From a bacterium UBA3756 (GTDB lineage: Bacteria; Bacteroidota; Bacteroidia; Bacteroidales; Bacteroidaceae): 12,282 bases of DNA. This document shows, in pieces, positions 1 through 7,041 of this stretch. Each line of letters opens with the position of its first letter. Position 1 is the first letter of the stretch. Location: assembly GCA_002371695.1 (NCBI GenBank), contig DFGG01000020.1:524-12805 (forward strand), given 5' to 3'. The position numbers and the translations under genes were made by a program. The notes under the pieces are model-generated. The model searched no databases. It saw only the letters and a list, made by a program, of their open reading frames with translations, and was not told the origin of the DNA.

Positions 1-195
1 TTCAAGAAGAGCGGTATCAAGTATATTGACTACAAGGATCCCGAGTTCCTCAAGAAGTTCCTCAATGAGCAGGGTAAGATTCTGCCTCGTCGTATTACCG
101 GAACATCTCTGAAGTACCAGCGTCGCGTGGCTCAGGCCGTGAAGCGTGCCCGCCAGATTGCACTGCTGCCTTACGTAACCGATTTGATGAAATAA
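1..195 (+). CDS. rpsR: 30S ribosomal protein S18 (bS18), 3' part only
   Basis: The open frame enters from the window edge and ends with TAA at 193-195, leaving the last 64 residues. It contains the S18 core, including [30 protein letters not shown] and the basic C-terminal helix [16 protein letters not shown]18 sits on the platform of the small subunit, pairs with S6, and lies near the 3' end of 16S rRNA. Roughly a quarter of the protein is missing upstream of the window. The order rpsR-rplI is the usual bacterial one, with rpsF expected just outside the window. Only 22 nt separate it from rplI, so the two are almost certainly cotranscribed. The identification is certain; the start is not visible. 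Confidence 0.97.
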   Translation, partial: FKKSGIKYIDYKDPEFLKKFLNEQGKILPRRITGTSLKYQRRVAQAVKRARQIALLPYVTDLMK

Positions 196-200
196 TTAAA

Positions 201-207
201 GAGGAGG
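201..207 (+). promoter_or_regulatory. Strong Shine-Dalgarno of rplI
   Basis: GAGGAGG lies 10 nt before the rplI ATG, in the 22-nt gap after rpsR. It fits the anti-Shine-Dalgarno of 16S rRNA very well. It stands out because the other genes in this window have A-rich leaders without such a motif, as is normal in Bacteroidetes. It fixes the rplI start at 218. Confidence 0.8.
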
Positions 208-217
208 ACGCAAGATT

Positions 218-805
218 ATGGAAATTATTCTGAAAGAAGATATTATCGGTCTGGGATTTAAGAACGATATCGTGAATGTGAAGTCTGGCTATGGTCGCAA
301 CTACCTCATCCCTCAGGGTAAAGGTGTGATTGCTTCTCCGTCGGCCAAGAAGATTCTTGCTGAGAACCTGAAGCAGCAGGCTCACAAACTGGCTGCTCAG
401 AAAGCTGCTGCTGAAGAGAAGGCTGCAATGCTTCAGGGCGTGGCTCTCACCATTCCTGCAAAGGTCAGTGCTACAGGTCAGCTCTACGGCTCAGTAGGTG
501 CTGCCCAGGTTGCAGAGGCTCTTGCCGCACTTGGTAAGGAGGTTGATCGCAAGATCATCACCATGAAGGATGCCAAGAAGGTTGGCGACTATGTGGCTCT
601 CGTCCACTATCACAAGGAGGTGATTGTTGAGGTTCCTGTCAAGGTCATTGCTGAGAATGCCGCAGAACTGAAGGCTGCTGCCGAAGAGGAGGCTGCCATT
701 CGTGCTGCTGCTGAGGCACGCGCTGCCGAGGCTGCTGCAGAAGAAGCTCCTGCTGAGGATGAGGAGGCTGCTCCCGCTGAGGAAGAGGCTCCCGCTGAGG
801 CATAA
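218..805 (+). CDS. rplI: 50S ribosomal protein L9 (bL9) with acidic Ala/Glu-rich tail
   Basis: This is a 195-residue protein. The N-terminal rRNA-binding domain is complete, with the L9 signature around GYGRNYLIPQG (residues 24-34). It is followed by the long connecting helix (about 41-75, rich in Ala, Lys and Glu) and the C-terminal domain (about 76-147, containing TGQLYGSVG). L9 binds 23S rRNA near the L1 stalk and helps maintain the reading frame. The usual family length is about 148 residues. Here roughly 48 extra residues follow, almost only Ala, Glu, Pro and Asp (about 148-195), probably a disordered or helical acidic tail. The start is fixed by the strong Shine-Dalgarno upstream. It is the last gene of the operon, with a terminator following at 885-920. 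The identification is certain; a function for the tail is not known to me. Confidence 0.97.
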   Translation: MEIILKEDIIGLGFKNDIVNVKSGYGRNYLIPQGKGVIASPSAKKILAENLKQQAHKLAAQKAAAEEKAAMLQGVALTIPAKVSATGQLYGSVGAAQVAEALAALGKEVDRKIITMKDAKKVGDYVALVHYHKEVIVEVPVKVIAENAAELKAAAEEEAAIRAAAEARAAEAAAEEAPAEDEEAAPAEEEAPAEA

Positions 806-884
806 TCAACTTCAAGAAAATTTAAATCAAAACAATTAATAATTAATCACTGCTGTAAGGCATCATTATTTATTATAACAGTGT

Positions 885-920
885 CCCGGAGGCCAGAAGG
901 CCTCCGGGATTTATTTTATT
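885..920 (+). terminator. Rho-independent terminator of the rpsR-rplI operon
   Basis: A perfect 10-bp stem, CCCGGAGGCC (885-894) and GGCCTCCGGG (899-908), closes an AGAA loop and is followed by the T-rich run ATTTATTTTATT. It lies 79 nt after the rplI stop. The GH5 gene on the other strand ends at 952, and the flank on that side is also A/T-rich, so the hairpin may stop transcription from both sides. Confidence 0.88.
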
Positions 921-951
921 GGTTCCTGTGAAGTAAGACTTGATGACTCTG

Positions 952-2682
952 TCATCTCAGTAGTTTCTTGCCGTTTACAATATACAAGCCGCGTGGTAGC
1001 AAATCCATGGCGTCGGATGTGCCAACCTTTCTGCCTTGCAAATCGTAGACGGGTAGGGATGAGTCTTCGGTCATTGTTTTTGCGATAGCCGATGGTGTTG
1101 AACCGTCGTTGCTCAGATAAATGTCTTTGATGTAGATGGCTGAGCTGCCATTGGTCCAGAATCCGGCAATGTAGATGTGTGATGGATCGAGGAGACGGCC
1201 TGTCTCGTTTTTCATTTGATGCAGGTCGATGACAAGTCGCGTCTTGTTGTTGAAGTTAAACATTGCAGGCTTGTCCCAGTAATTGTTTACGTCAAACAGT
1301 CGGAATGAGGCTCCGCATGACTGAGAGCGAGACAATTCCACCACAAGATATTTCCATTGTGAGAGATCAGCTCCCATCGGATACTGCCATCCACCAAAGC
1401 CCCATTGACCCGTCTTCAGGTAACCTGTAGCTTCATTGAAGGTGCCCTTCTCCCAAATACTGGGGTTAAACCACTGCTCTGTAAGTGAGAAGAGAGGTTC
1501 CTCCTCTTTTTGATAGCCGTAGCCCTCGGCATTGATGATATCGCGGTACTCTTCCGTGGCATAGTATTGGTATTGGCGGAAGCAGGGGCGTGGACAGGCC
1601 TCAGGGTCGGTGAGGAAGGTATTGCCGTCTGGGGCTGAGTCCTGATAGTTGGCCAACAGGTTGCCGTCGGTAAACAGTAGCCAGCTGACATTGCAGGTCT
1701 CATCGGCTATACGGATGAAATTGGCACCGAACCCCTCGCCACCAGCCTTTCCCGTAACAGCCTTTCCCCAGGAGGATTGGTATTTCTGCGGAGCCCAGTC
1801 CATTTCGGTCACTACGATTGGTGCCTGTAAGGCAATGGGGGTAATCATACTGTCCCAACCACGCTTGAATTCCCGATAGGTAACGTCGACATCATTTTCT
1901 GCTCCGCTGTTGTACCAGCCCGGATAGCAATGTACGGCATAGCCAATATTGTTGCCCTTGATGGGATATTTGACGAAACCGGTATATTGTTGTTGCCATC
2001 CAAGTCCGGGAATAAGCAGGATGTTGTTGCAATGCTGGCGTATCACGTCGACGATGGCTTGCATGTAGGCAGTCATTTCTTCGTCTTTATCACGTGATCC
2101 ACTATTGATATGGATGGGCTCATTAGCTAACTCGAACATCACGGCGCCATTGTCTTTCAGTTTCGGATGTTGGGCTACATGTTCCCAGACCTTCAGCAGA
2201 TACTGATGGTAGTCGTCGCCGATACTTATGTTTTCCGGACAGACGCCAGGTGGGCGCATTACCACATAGAGCCCTTTCGAAATGGCATACTCGGCCATCG
2301 GCACGAAAACTTCGTCGAGGTATTTCGTAAAGCGGTTGTAGTCGAAGGCGTGGATGTCATTTTCGCCAGTGGTATGTATGCCTGGGGTATTGCTCCAATA
2401 GGGATCCATGTGCTGACGAACGAAGGTCATCTTCCACCCTGCTTTCTGGATGCCGTCGATGATACCTTTGTTGTAGCGCAGACATCCTTCTACATCGTAG
2501 TTGTTCCATTTTGTACCTCTTTCATTGAACCATGGGCTGAACGTCTGGGCAAAGCCATGCAAGATGACAACCCGTCCCTCTGCATCCCTAAAATAGGGAC
2601 CATCAACATGTAACGGCGATAACTGGGCAAAAGTTAATTGGATAGTAATACATGTGACGAATAGTGATAATAGTCTTTTCAT
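952..2682 (-). CDS. Secreted glycoside hydrolase family 5 enzyme with C-terminal sorting-like tail
   Basis: This is a 576-residue exported beta-glycanase-type protein. The start is taken at the ATG at 2682, which gives a clean signal peptide (residues 1-19, MKRLLSLFV...LTFA); the frame upstream offers only a TTG at 2706. The GH5 barrel spans about residues 25-385. The acid/base Glu188 is in FELANEP, and the nucleophile Glu293 is in IVVTEMDWA. Other conserved pieces are the HGF near the N-terminus, VRQHMDP and HCYPGWY. After the barrel, about 400-530 looks like a beta-sandwich (GYLKTGQWGFGGWQYP ... IYIKDIYLSND), possibly a carbohydrate-binding module. The last 40 residues (VYDLQGRKV ... GLYIVNGKK) resemble the short C-terminal tails of secreted Prevotella and Bacteroides proteins, some linked to type IX secretion. 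No SusC/SusD genes adjoin. GH5 membership is firm; the substrate (cellulose, mannan, glucan or other) cannot be read from the sequence. Confidence 0.9.
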   Translation of the reverse strand: MKRLLSLFVTCITIQLTFAQLSPLHVDGPYFRDAEGRVVILHGFAQTFSPWFNERGTKWNNYDVEGCLRYNKGIIDGIQKAGWKMTFVRQHMDPYWSNTPGIHTTGENDIHAFDYNRFTKYLDEVFVPMAEYAISKGLYVVMRPPGVCPENISIGDDYHQYLLKVWEHVAQHPKLKDNGAVMFELANEPIHINSGSRDKDEEMTAYMQAIVDVIRQHCNNILLIPGLGWQQQYTGFVKYPIKGNNIGYAVHCYPGWYNSGAENDVDVTYREFKRGWDSMITPIALQAPIVVTEMDWAPQKYQSSWGKAVTGKAGGEGFGANFIRIADETCNVSWLLFTDGNLLANYQDSAPDGNTFLTDPEACPRPCFRQYQYYATEEYRDIINAEGYGYQKEEEPLFSLTEQWFNPSIWEKGTFNEATGYLKTGQWGFGGWQYPMGADLSQWKYLVVELSRSQSCGASFRLFDVNNYWDKPAMFNFNNKTRLVIDLHQMKNETGRLLDPSHIYIAGFWTNGSSAIYIKDIYLSNDGSTPSAIAKTMTEDSSLPVYDLQGRKVGTSDAMDLLPRGLYIVNGKKLLR

Positions 2683-2700
2683 AAATAGTTGTATAAGTGT

Positions 2701-2739
2701 TTTCAAATAAGAAGGCCGCTGAACTCTCGTTCAACGGCC
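2701..2739 (-). terminator. Rho-independent terminator after the small lipoprotein gene
   Basis: Read on the minus strand, GGCCGTTGAAC (2739-2729) pairs with GTTCAGCGGCC (2724-2714) across a GAGA loop: 11 bp with one G-T wobble, followed by TTCTTATTTG. It sits 38 nt after the lipoprotein stop and before the GH5 start at 2682. The GH5 gene therefore either depends on read-through or has its own weak promoter. I see no TAnnTTTG in the short gap. Confidence 0.8.
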
Positions 2740-2776
2740 TCCAGTTCTCTCAATTAGTTCGTATGTTACTTACTAA

Positions 2777-2950
2777 TTATTCAGCAACAGTTGAATCAAC
2801 AGCTGCAGAATCAACAGCAGTGCTGTCGATAACGCTGTCAACAACCTCCTCGATAGAGTCGGTGTCTACCTGTGCAGGCTGAGCCTGGTTACCACAAGAA
2901 GCGAAAGAGATAGCTGCAACAGCTACGAACATAAATACTAATTTCTTCAT
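2777..2950 (-). CDS. Small acidic lipoprotein, hypothetical
   Basis: This is a 57-residue protein. The first 18 residues are a lipoprotein signal peptide (MKKLVFMFVAVAAISFAS) ending at Cys19, which is followed by Gly. The mature part is only about 39 residues, has no predicted fold, and is made almost entirely of Asp, Glu, Ser, Val, Ala and Thr with imperfect repeats (VDSVIDSTAVDSAAVDST). It is probably anchored to the inner or outer membrane as a flexible acidic tail. The start is chosen at the ATG at 2950 because it begins the signal peptide; a longer frame to 2980 adds ten non-signal residues. It has a candidate promoter upstream and its own terminator, so it looks like a real, separately transcribed gene. 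The function is unknown. Similar tiny Ser/Asp-rich lipoproteins are common in Bacteroidales. Confidence 0.75.
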   Translation of the reverse strand: MKKLVFMFVAVAAISFASCGNQAQPAQVDTDSIEEVVDSVIDSTAVDSAAVDSTVAE

Positions 2951-3002
2951 TTTTTCTAAGCTTTTAAATCTGTAAAACAATCATTTGTTTATTAAAACGC
3001 TG

Positions 3003-3010
3003 CAAAGTTA
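3003..3010 (-). promoter_or_regulatory. Candidate -7 box of the small lipoprotein gene
   Basis: TAACTTTG on the minus strand, followed by CA, matches the Bacteroidetes -7 consensus TAnnTTTG. It lies 52 nt before the ATG at 2950. No TTTG is present at the expected upstream spacing, so only half of the promoter is supported. Confidence 0.5.
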
Positions 3011-3153
3011 GACATTTTTTTAATACGGCGTATCATTTTTTTAGTTTTTTTTTTGCCTCTTTTTGTAACTTTTTTGCAAACGGCTGATATTCAATAGATT
3101 ACGAATTGTTAAAAAATGGTACAAAATTACACTTATTCGAATAAATCACAAAT

Positions 3154-3187
3154 TTTGGGCTTTTTTCGAAAAAAAGCAGTAACTTTG
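3154..3187 (+). promoter_or_regulatory. Promoter of mtaB (Bacteroidetes type)
   Basis: TTTG (3154-3157) and TAACTTTG (3180-3187) are separated by 22 nt, close to the usual spacing of about 20. The expected transcription start is near 3194, giving a leader of about 23 nt before the ATG at 3217. The region between this gene and the divergent lipoprotein gene is very A/T-rich. Confidence 0.65.
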
Positions 3188-3216
3188 TGCCCGCAAACAT
3201 TTAATCGTTTAAGAGC

Positions 3217-4545
3217 ATGATAGATTCTTCTGCATTCCAAGGCAAAACTGCAGCTTATTATACACTCGGCTGTAAGTTGAACTTCTCTGAGACATCTACT
3301 TTCGGAAAGATGCTTCAGGAGATGGGGGTTCGTACTGTGGAGAAGGGTCAGCGAGCTGATATTTGTCTGATTAACACTTGCTCGGTAACTGAGGTGGCTG
3401 ACCAGAAGTGTCGTCAGACGATACGACGGATGGTGAGGGAGAATCCTGGTGCCTTTGTCGTTGTGACAGGTTGCTATGCTCAGTTGGAGGCTGATGAGGT
3501 GGCAGCAATCGACGGCGTAAGCCTTGTACTGGGTTCGAACGAGAAGGCAAACTTGATACAATTTCTGTCTGATGCATGGACTGGTAATGCTACTTCAAAG
3601 ACTTTCTCACAGAAGACGAAAGATATTAAGTCTTTTGCCCCATCGTGTTCAAAAGGTAATAGGACGAGATATTTTCTTAAGGTGCAGGATGGATGCGACT
3701 ATTTCTGCACCTATTGTACCATTCCCTACGCCCGAGGCTTTTCTCGTAATCCTACTATTGCCTCTTTGGTGGAACAAGCCAGGGAGGTTGCCATGGAGGG
3801 CGGTAAGGAAATTGTGCTGACGGGAGTGAATATAGGAGACTTCGGCAAGACGACAGGTGAACAATTCATCGATTTGGTGAAAGCACTCGATAAGGTGGAA
3901 GGCATCAGTCGTTTTCGCATCAGTAGTCTTGAACCCGACTTACTATCCGACGAACTGATTGACTATTGTGCTCAAAGCAGGGCCTTCATGCCTCACTTCC
4001 ACATTCCGTTGCAGAGTGGCAGTGATGCTGTACTCCGGTTGATGCACCGTCACTATGATACCAAACTCTTTGCAGACAAGATTCACCGTGTGAAAGACGT
4101 CATGCCTGATGCTTTTATCGGAGTCGACGTGATGGTGGGCTCAAGGGGTGAAACAGCCGAGTATTTCGAGGAGACTTTCCGTTTCCTGTCAGATTTGGAT
4201 GTGACCCAGCTTCATGTGTTCCCTTATTCCGAACGGCCAGGAACATCGGCACTGAGTATTCCCTATGTGGTGAGCGAGCATGACAAGAAGTTGCGCTCCA
4301 AGCGTCTGCTTGATCTTTCCGAACAGAAAGTGGAGACTTTCTATCATCGTCATACAGGCCAGGATGCTGAAGTACTCTTCGAGAAAGCCCCGAGGGGAAA
4401 GTCCATGCATGGCTTCACTCGCAACTATATCCGTGTTGAACTACCTGCAAAGGATGCGAATCCTCTTCTCGACAATCAAATCGTTAGAGTAAGGCTCGGC
4501 GAACTGACTCCAGACCGTCAGGCCCTCAGATGTACTATATTATAA
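3217..4545 (+). CDS. mtaB: tRNA (N6-L-threonylcarbamoyladenosine(37)-C2)-methylthiotransferase MtaB
   Basis: This is a 442-residue radical SAM enzyme that adds a methylthio group to t6A at position 37 of ANN-decoding tRNAs. The N-terminal UPF0004 domain carries its three cluster cysteines: Cys19 (YTLGCKLNFSET), Cys55 (NTCSV) and Cys86 (GCYAQ). The radical SAM cluster is CDYFCTYC (Cys160, Cys164, Cys167), followed by IPYARG, ILTGVNIG-like VLTGVNIG, and FHIPLQSGSD. The C-terminal part (about 380-442) fits a TRAM domain. GCKLN with spaced SET favours the MtaB/YqeV group over MiaB and RimO. The start ATG follows a good promoter. The glycosyltransferase gene begins 12 nt after the stop, so the two probably form an operon. 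All catalytic motifs are intact. Confidence 0.95.
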   Translation: MIDSSAFQGKTAAYYTLGCKLNFSETSTFGKMLQEMGVRTVEKGQRADICLINTCSVTEVADQKCRQTIRRMVRENPGAFVVVTGCYAQLEADEVAAIDGVSLVLGSNEKANLIQFLSDAWTGNATSKTFSQKTKDIKSFAPSCSKGNRTRYFLKVQDGCDYFCTYCTIPYARGFSRNPTIASLVEQAREVAMEGGKEIVLTGVNIGDFGKTTGEQFIDLVKALDKVEGISRFRISSLEPDLLSDELIDYCAQSRAFMPHFHIPLQSGSDAVLRLMHRHYDTKLFADKIHRVKDVMPDAFIGVDVMVGSRGETAEYFEETFRFLSDLDVTQLHVFPYSERPGTSALSIPYVVSEHDKKLRSKRLLDLSEQKVETFYHRHTGQDAEVLFEKAPRGKSMHGFTRNYIRVELPAKDANPLLDNQIVRVRLGELTPDRQALRCTIL

Positions 4546-4557
4546 TAATGTACGCGT

Positions 4558-5586
4558 ATGGACAAAGTAGCAATCGTGATACTGAACTGGAACGGCCAGG
4601 GTATGCTCTGGAAATATCTGCCATCGGTGCTCCAATACTCTCGCGACGAGGCGACGGTATACGTGGCCGACAATGCCTCGACTGACAACTCACTCGACAT
4701 GCTTCGCGAACACTTTAAGGAGGTCAGGCTGATTGTGCTTGACAAGAATTGGGGGTTTGCTGAAGGTTACAACAAGGCTCTCGCCCAGATTCAGGCAGAA
4801 TACTATCTGCTACTGAATTCCGACATCGAGGTGACTCATCATTGGCTCACTCCGATGATAGAGTTGTTGGATAACCACCATGACATTGCCGCATGTCAGC
4901 CTAAACTGTTGAGCATCTTCGACCGTGACCAGTTCGAATATGCCGGCGCAGCCGGAGGATATCTCGACAGACTGGGCTACCCTTTCTGCCGTGGGCGGGT
5001 GTTCGACACCGTGGAGCGGGATAATGGACAGTATGATTATCCGGCAGATTGTCTCTGGGCTACGGGAGCCGCACTGATGATTCGTTCTGAGGACTATTGG
5101 AAGGCAGGAGGACTCGATGGGCGCTTCTTTGCCCACAATGAAGAGATAGACTTATGCTGGCGTCTCCGAATTCTGGGACGGCGTGTGGTATGTCTGCCGG
5201 AAAGCTATGTCTACCATGTGGGAGGCGGTACGCTGCCCAAGTCAAACCCCAAAAAAACTTTTCTCAACTTCCGCAATAACCTGACGATGCTCTACAAGTG
5301 TCTGCCAGACGAAGAGCTGGCTTCGGTGATGCGTTGGCGTTGGTTGCTCGACTATGTGGCAGCTTGGGAGATGCTTCTGCTGAAGCATAACTGGGGGGAT
5401 TTTCTGGCAGTCTATCGTGCCCGCAGGGCTTTCAAGCACTGGCGCCGGGACTTCGATGAGGATCGTCGCCGTATCCAGGAAAGCCGTGTGGCAGAGATGA
5501 TACCTGAGCGATGCTCATTCTCCGTGCTTTGGCAGTATTATGTAAAGAAGCGCAAAACGTTTTCGCAATTAGGCTTGAAAGTATGA
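4558..5586 (+). CDS. Family 2 glycosyltransferase (rhamnosyltransferase-like)
   Basis: This is a 342-residue, cytoplasmic or membrane-associated inverting glycosyltransferase with a GT-A fold. The N-terminus VAIVILNWNG (4-13) is typical of the family. Other motifs are VADNASTDNS (36-45), NWGFAEGYN (64-72), the DxD-like NSDIE (87-91), WATGAALMIR (167-176), the FFAHNEEIDLCWR block (190-202, Glu195/Glu196/Asp198) and VYHVGGGT (218-225). About 240-342 is basic and amphipathic (many Arg, Lys, Trp) and may contact the membrane. The family transfers sugars such as rhamnose from nucleotide donors onto polysaccharide or lipid acceptors; donor and acceptor cannot be told here. It follows mtaB by 12 nt without a terminator and ends at the shared hairpin. 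The start is the ATG at 4558; an out-of-frame ATG at 4548 is ignored. Confidence 0.9.
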   Translation: MDKVAIVILNWNGQGMLWKYLPSVLQYSRDEATVYVADNASTDNSLDMLREHFKEVRLIVLDKNWGFAEGYNKALAQIQAEYYLLLNSDIEVTHHWLTPMIELLDNHHDIAACQPKLLSIFDRDQFEYAGAAGGYLDRLGYPFCRGRVFDTVERDNGQYDYPADCLWATGAALMIRSEDYWKAGGLDGRFFAHNEEIDLCWRLRILGRRVVCLPESYVYHVGGGTLPKSNPKKTFLNFRNNLTMLYKCLPDEELASVMRWRWLLDYVAAWEMLLLKHNWGDFLAVYRARRAFKHWRRDFDEDRRRIQESRVAEMIPERCSFSVLWQYYVKKRKTFSQLGLKV

Positions 5587-5587
5587 A

Positions 5588-5625
5588 ATAAAGCCGATTC
5601 GTCTTCTCGGACGAATCGGCTTTAT
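5588..5625. terminator. Bidirectional terminator between GT2 and DUF4861 genes
   Basis: A perfect 16-bp stem (5588-5603 with 5610-5625) closes a TTCTCG loop. The outer part of the stem is ATAAAGCC/GGCTTTAT, so each strand has T's at its 3' side. It fills the 40-nt gap between two convergent stop codons almost exactly, beginning 1 nt after one and ending 1 nt before the other. Confidence 0.92.
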
Positions 5626-5626
5626 A

Positions 5627-6841
5627 TTACATTTTCACTTCAACCGGTTTCATCGCTTCCTTTTTCCATTCCTGAAGGAACTCAAACCATTCCTTTGCGG
5701 AGTGGTAGCCGAATGTCTCGTTGGCGTAAGTGTAAATCACCTTGTAGCTTAGCTGATTGGTGTCAGTACCAACGACAAAAGCGTAATTGTCTTTGTTGGC
5801 GGGCTCCTCACTTTTGACATACTTCATAGGAATGCAGATGCCAAGACCGACGGTTTCACGATTCCAATTGACGGTATCGCCCGATGGCCAGTCGGTGCCC
5901 CAGCAGGCACGAAGGCCCTGATGGTCGCTGAATTCCACAGAGTTCTTCACGTTGATGATACCCGTAGAGAACTGATAGTCGTTGACGTTGCGATTGAAAA
6001 TGACATCTACATCTGTGTCACGATGGCCTGCATACTGCGTATAACGGATAAGCATATTGAGTGCAGGCTTTCCTGGGGTTGCGAGCCAGCCTCTATCGTA
6101 GATTTCAACGATGGTGCGCAGCGGACCATAACTGATAACACGCTGTGTACGGGAACGTACGGGGTCAATCATGGTCGGTTCCTTACCATCCCATCCGCGG
6201 AAAGCACCGAGTCCGAAGGTATTGCCTACCCATAGTACGTCATCGCCATATCCTTCGGCCTTCTGTTCCTTTGAAGTATAAAATTGCGTAGCCTGCAATT
6301 CAAGTCGCTTTTGAAATTTTCCGTAGAGGTCAAGTGTCTGTCGCTTGTCAAAATAGATACGGATGCCATTGAGTTCGCTCTCGAAATCTACGCCGTGGTG
6401 ATGCTGTATGTTGTAGCTGTTGGCACAGTCGCCACGTACTGTAATCGACTCGATGAAGTTGTTGTGCTTGTTTTTCTCCTTCACTTTGTCATTGCGTATT
6501 AGCATTTCTGCAAACACGCGGGCAGGGTAGGGACGAGGCTCTCCCTCAGAGTACAACTTGACTTCGTACTTTTTGGTCTCTTTCCCTTTTAAGTCAGCAA
6601 GGAAACATAGTTCATCAAACGTTTCGTCCTGGTCGAGATCATCGAGTTGGCAGGGTATCTCTTGACCGTCTGATGTCTTGATCAAGGCTGAGCGGATATC
6701 GCCATACGATGCCAGCTTGATAACTACTGGTTGGTCTGTACGCGCCAATTTTGATGGGTTGCTCACACTGACCGTCATGCTCTGTTGTGCATTTGTTCCG
6801 GCTGCAATGACAAGTAAAGCGGATAATATAATTTTTCTCAT
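5627..6841 (-). CDS. Exported DUF4861 family protein
   Basis: This is a 404-residue protein with a signal peptide (MRKIILSALLVIAAGTNAQ, 1-19), so it is periplasmic or surface-located. The mature part starts with MTVSVSNPSKLARTDQPVVI and continues with GQEIPCQLDDLDQDETFDELCFLADL, the typical opening of the DUF4861 family found in Bacteroidetes. Further conserved-looking blocks are HHGVDFESELNGIRIYFDKRQTLDLYGK, WVGNTFGLGAFRGWDGK, and CWGTDWPSGD near the C-terminus. It probably adopts a beta-sandwich fold. Members occur near polysaccharide-degradation genes, but no activity can be assigned here and no such locus adjoins. The start is at the ATG at 6841, which opens the signal peptide; the longer frame to 6922 would add 27 non-signal residues and overrun the candidate promoter. 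The family call rests on recognition of the sequence, not on a search. Confidence 0.8.
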   Translation of the reverse strand: MRKIILSALLVIAAGTNAQQSMTVSVSNPSKLARTDQPVVIKLASYGDIRSALIKTSDGQEIPCQLDDLDQDETFDELCFLADLKGKETKKYEVKLYSEGEPRPYPARVFAEMLIRNDKVKEKNKHNNFIESITVRGDCANSYNIQHHHGVDFESELNGIRIYFDKRQTLDLYGKFQKRLELQATQFYTSKEQKAEGYGDDVLWVGNTFGLGAFRGWDGKEPTMIDPVRSRTQRVISYGPLRTIVEIYDRGWLATPGKPALNMLIRYTQYAGHRDTDVDVIFNRNVNDYQFSTGIINVKNSVEFSDHQGLRACWGTDWPSGDTVNWNRETVGLGICIPMKYVKSEEPANKDNYAFVVGTDTNQLSYKVIYTYANETFGYHSAKEWFEFLQEWKKEAMKPVEVKM

Positions 6842-6868
6842 ATTGCGTGATGTTTGTTTTAGTTTGTA

Positions 6869-6876
6869 CAAAGGTA
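6869..6876 (-). promoter_or_regulatory. Candidate -7 box of the DUF4861 gene
   Basis: TACCTTTG on the minus strand, followed by TAC, matches TAnnTTTG and lies 27 nt before the ATG at 6841. A TTTG at the expected upstream distance is missing, so the gene may need an activator or use a weak -33 element. Confidence 0.5.
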
Positions 6877-6967
6877 CGCAAAAAGAAGGAAAGTCACGCT
6901 CGTTTTTTACACAAATAAACAAAAATGTGCAATTATTAGCGATATTTTTAAAATAATTACGTTAAAA

Positions 6968-6999
6968 TTTGGTTTTGAAAATAATTTTTAGTAAATTTG
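6968..6999 (+). promoter_or_regulatory. Promoter of the GldB-like lipoprotein gene
   Basis: TTTG (6968-6971), 20 nt, then TAAATTTG (6992-6999) followed by CAG: a full match to the Bacteroidetes vegetative promoter. The predicted start is near 7006, about 36 nt before the GTG start at 7042. Confidence 0.75.
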
Positions 7000-7041
7000 C
7001 AGAAATTTTAAACTATTATAATAGAAACAGCTTGACTATTA

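Noticed and set aside
2167..2613. Open frame of 148 codons on the plus strand opposite the GH5 gene
   Set aside because: Antisense shadow; the GH5 catalytic motifs are on the minus strand in the same stretch.
2683..2706. TTG start eight codons upstream for the GH5 protein
   Set aside because: The ATG at 2682 directly begins a normal signal peptide; the extension runs into the terminator of the neighbouring gene.
3011..3150. A/T-rich tracts with repeated T runs between the lipoprotein gene and mtaB, as a possible extra small RNA or terminator
   Set aside because: No stable stem-loop precedes the T runs; the region is explained by two divergent promoters.
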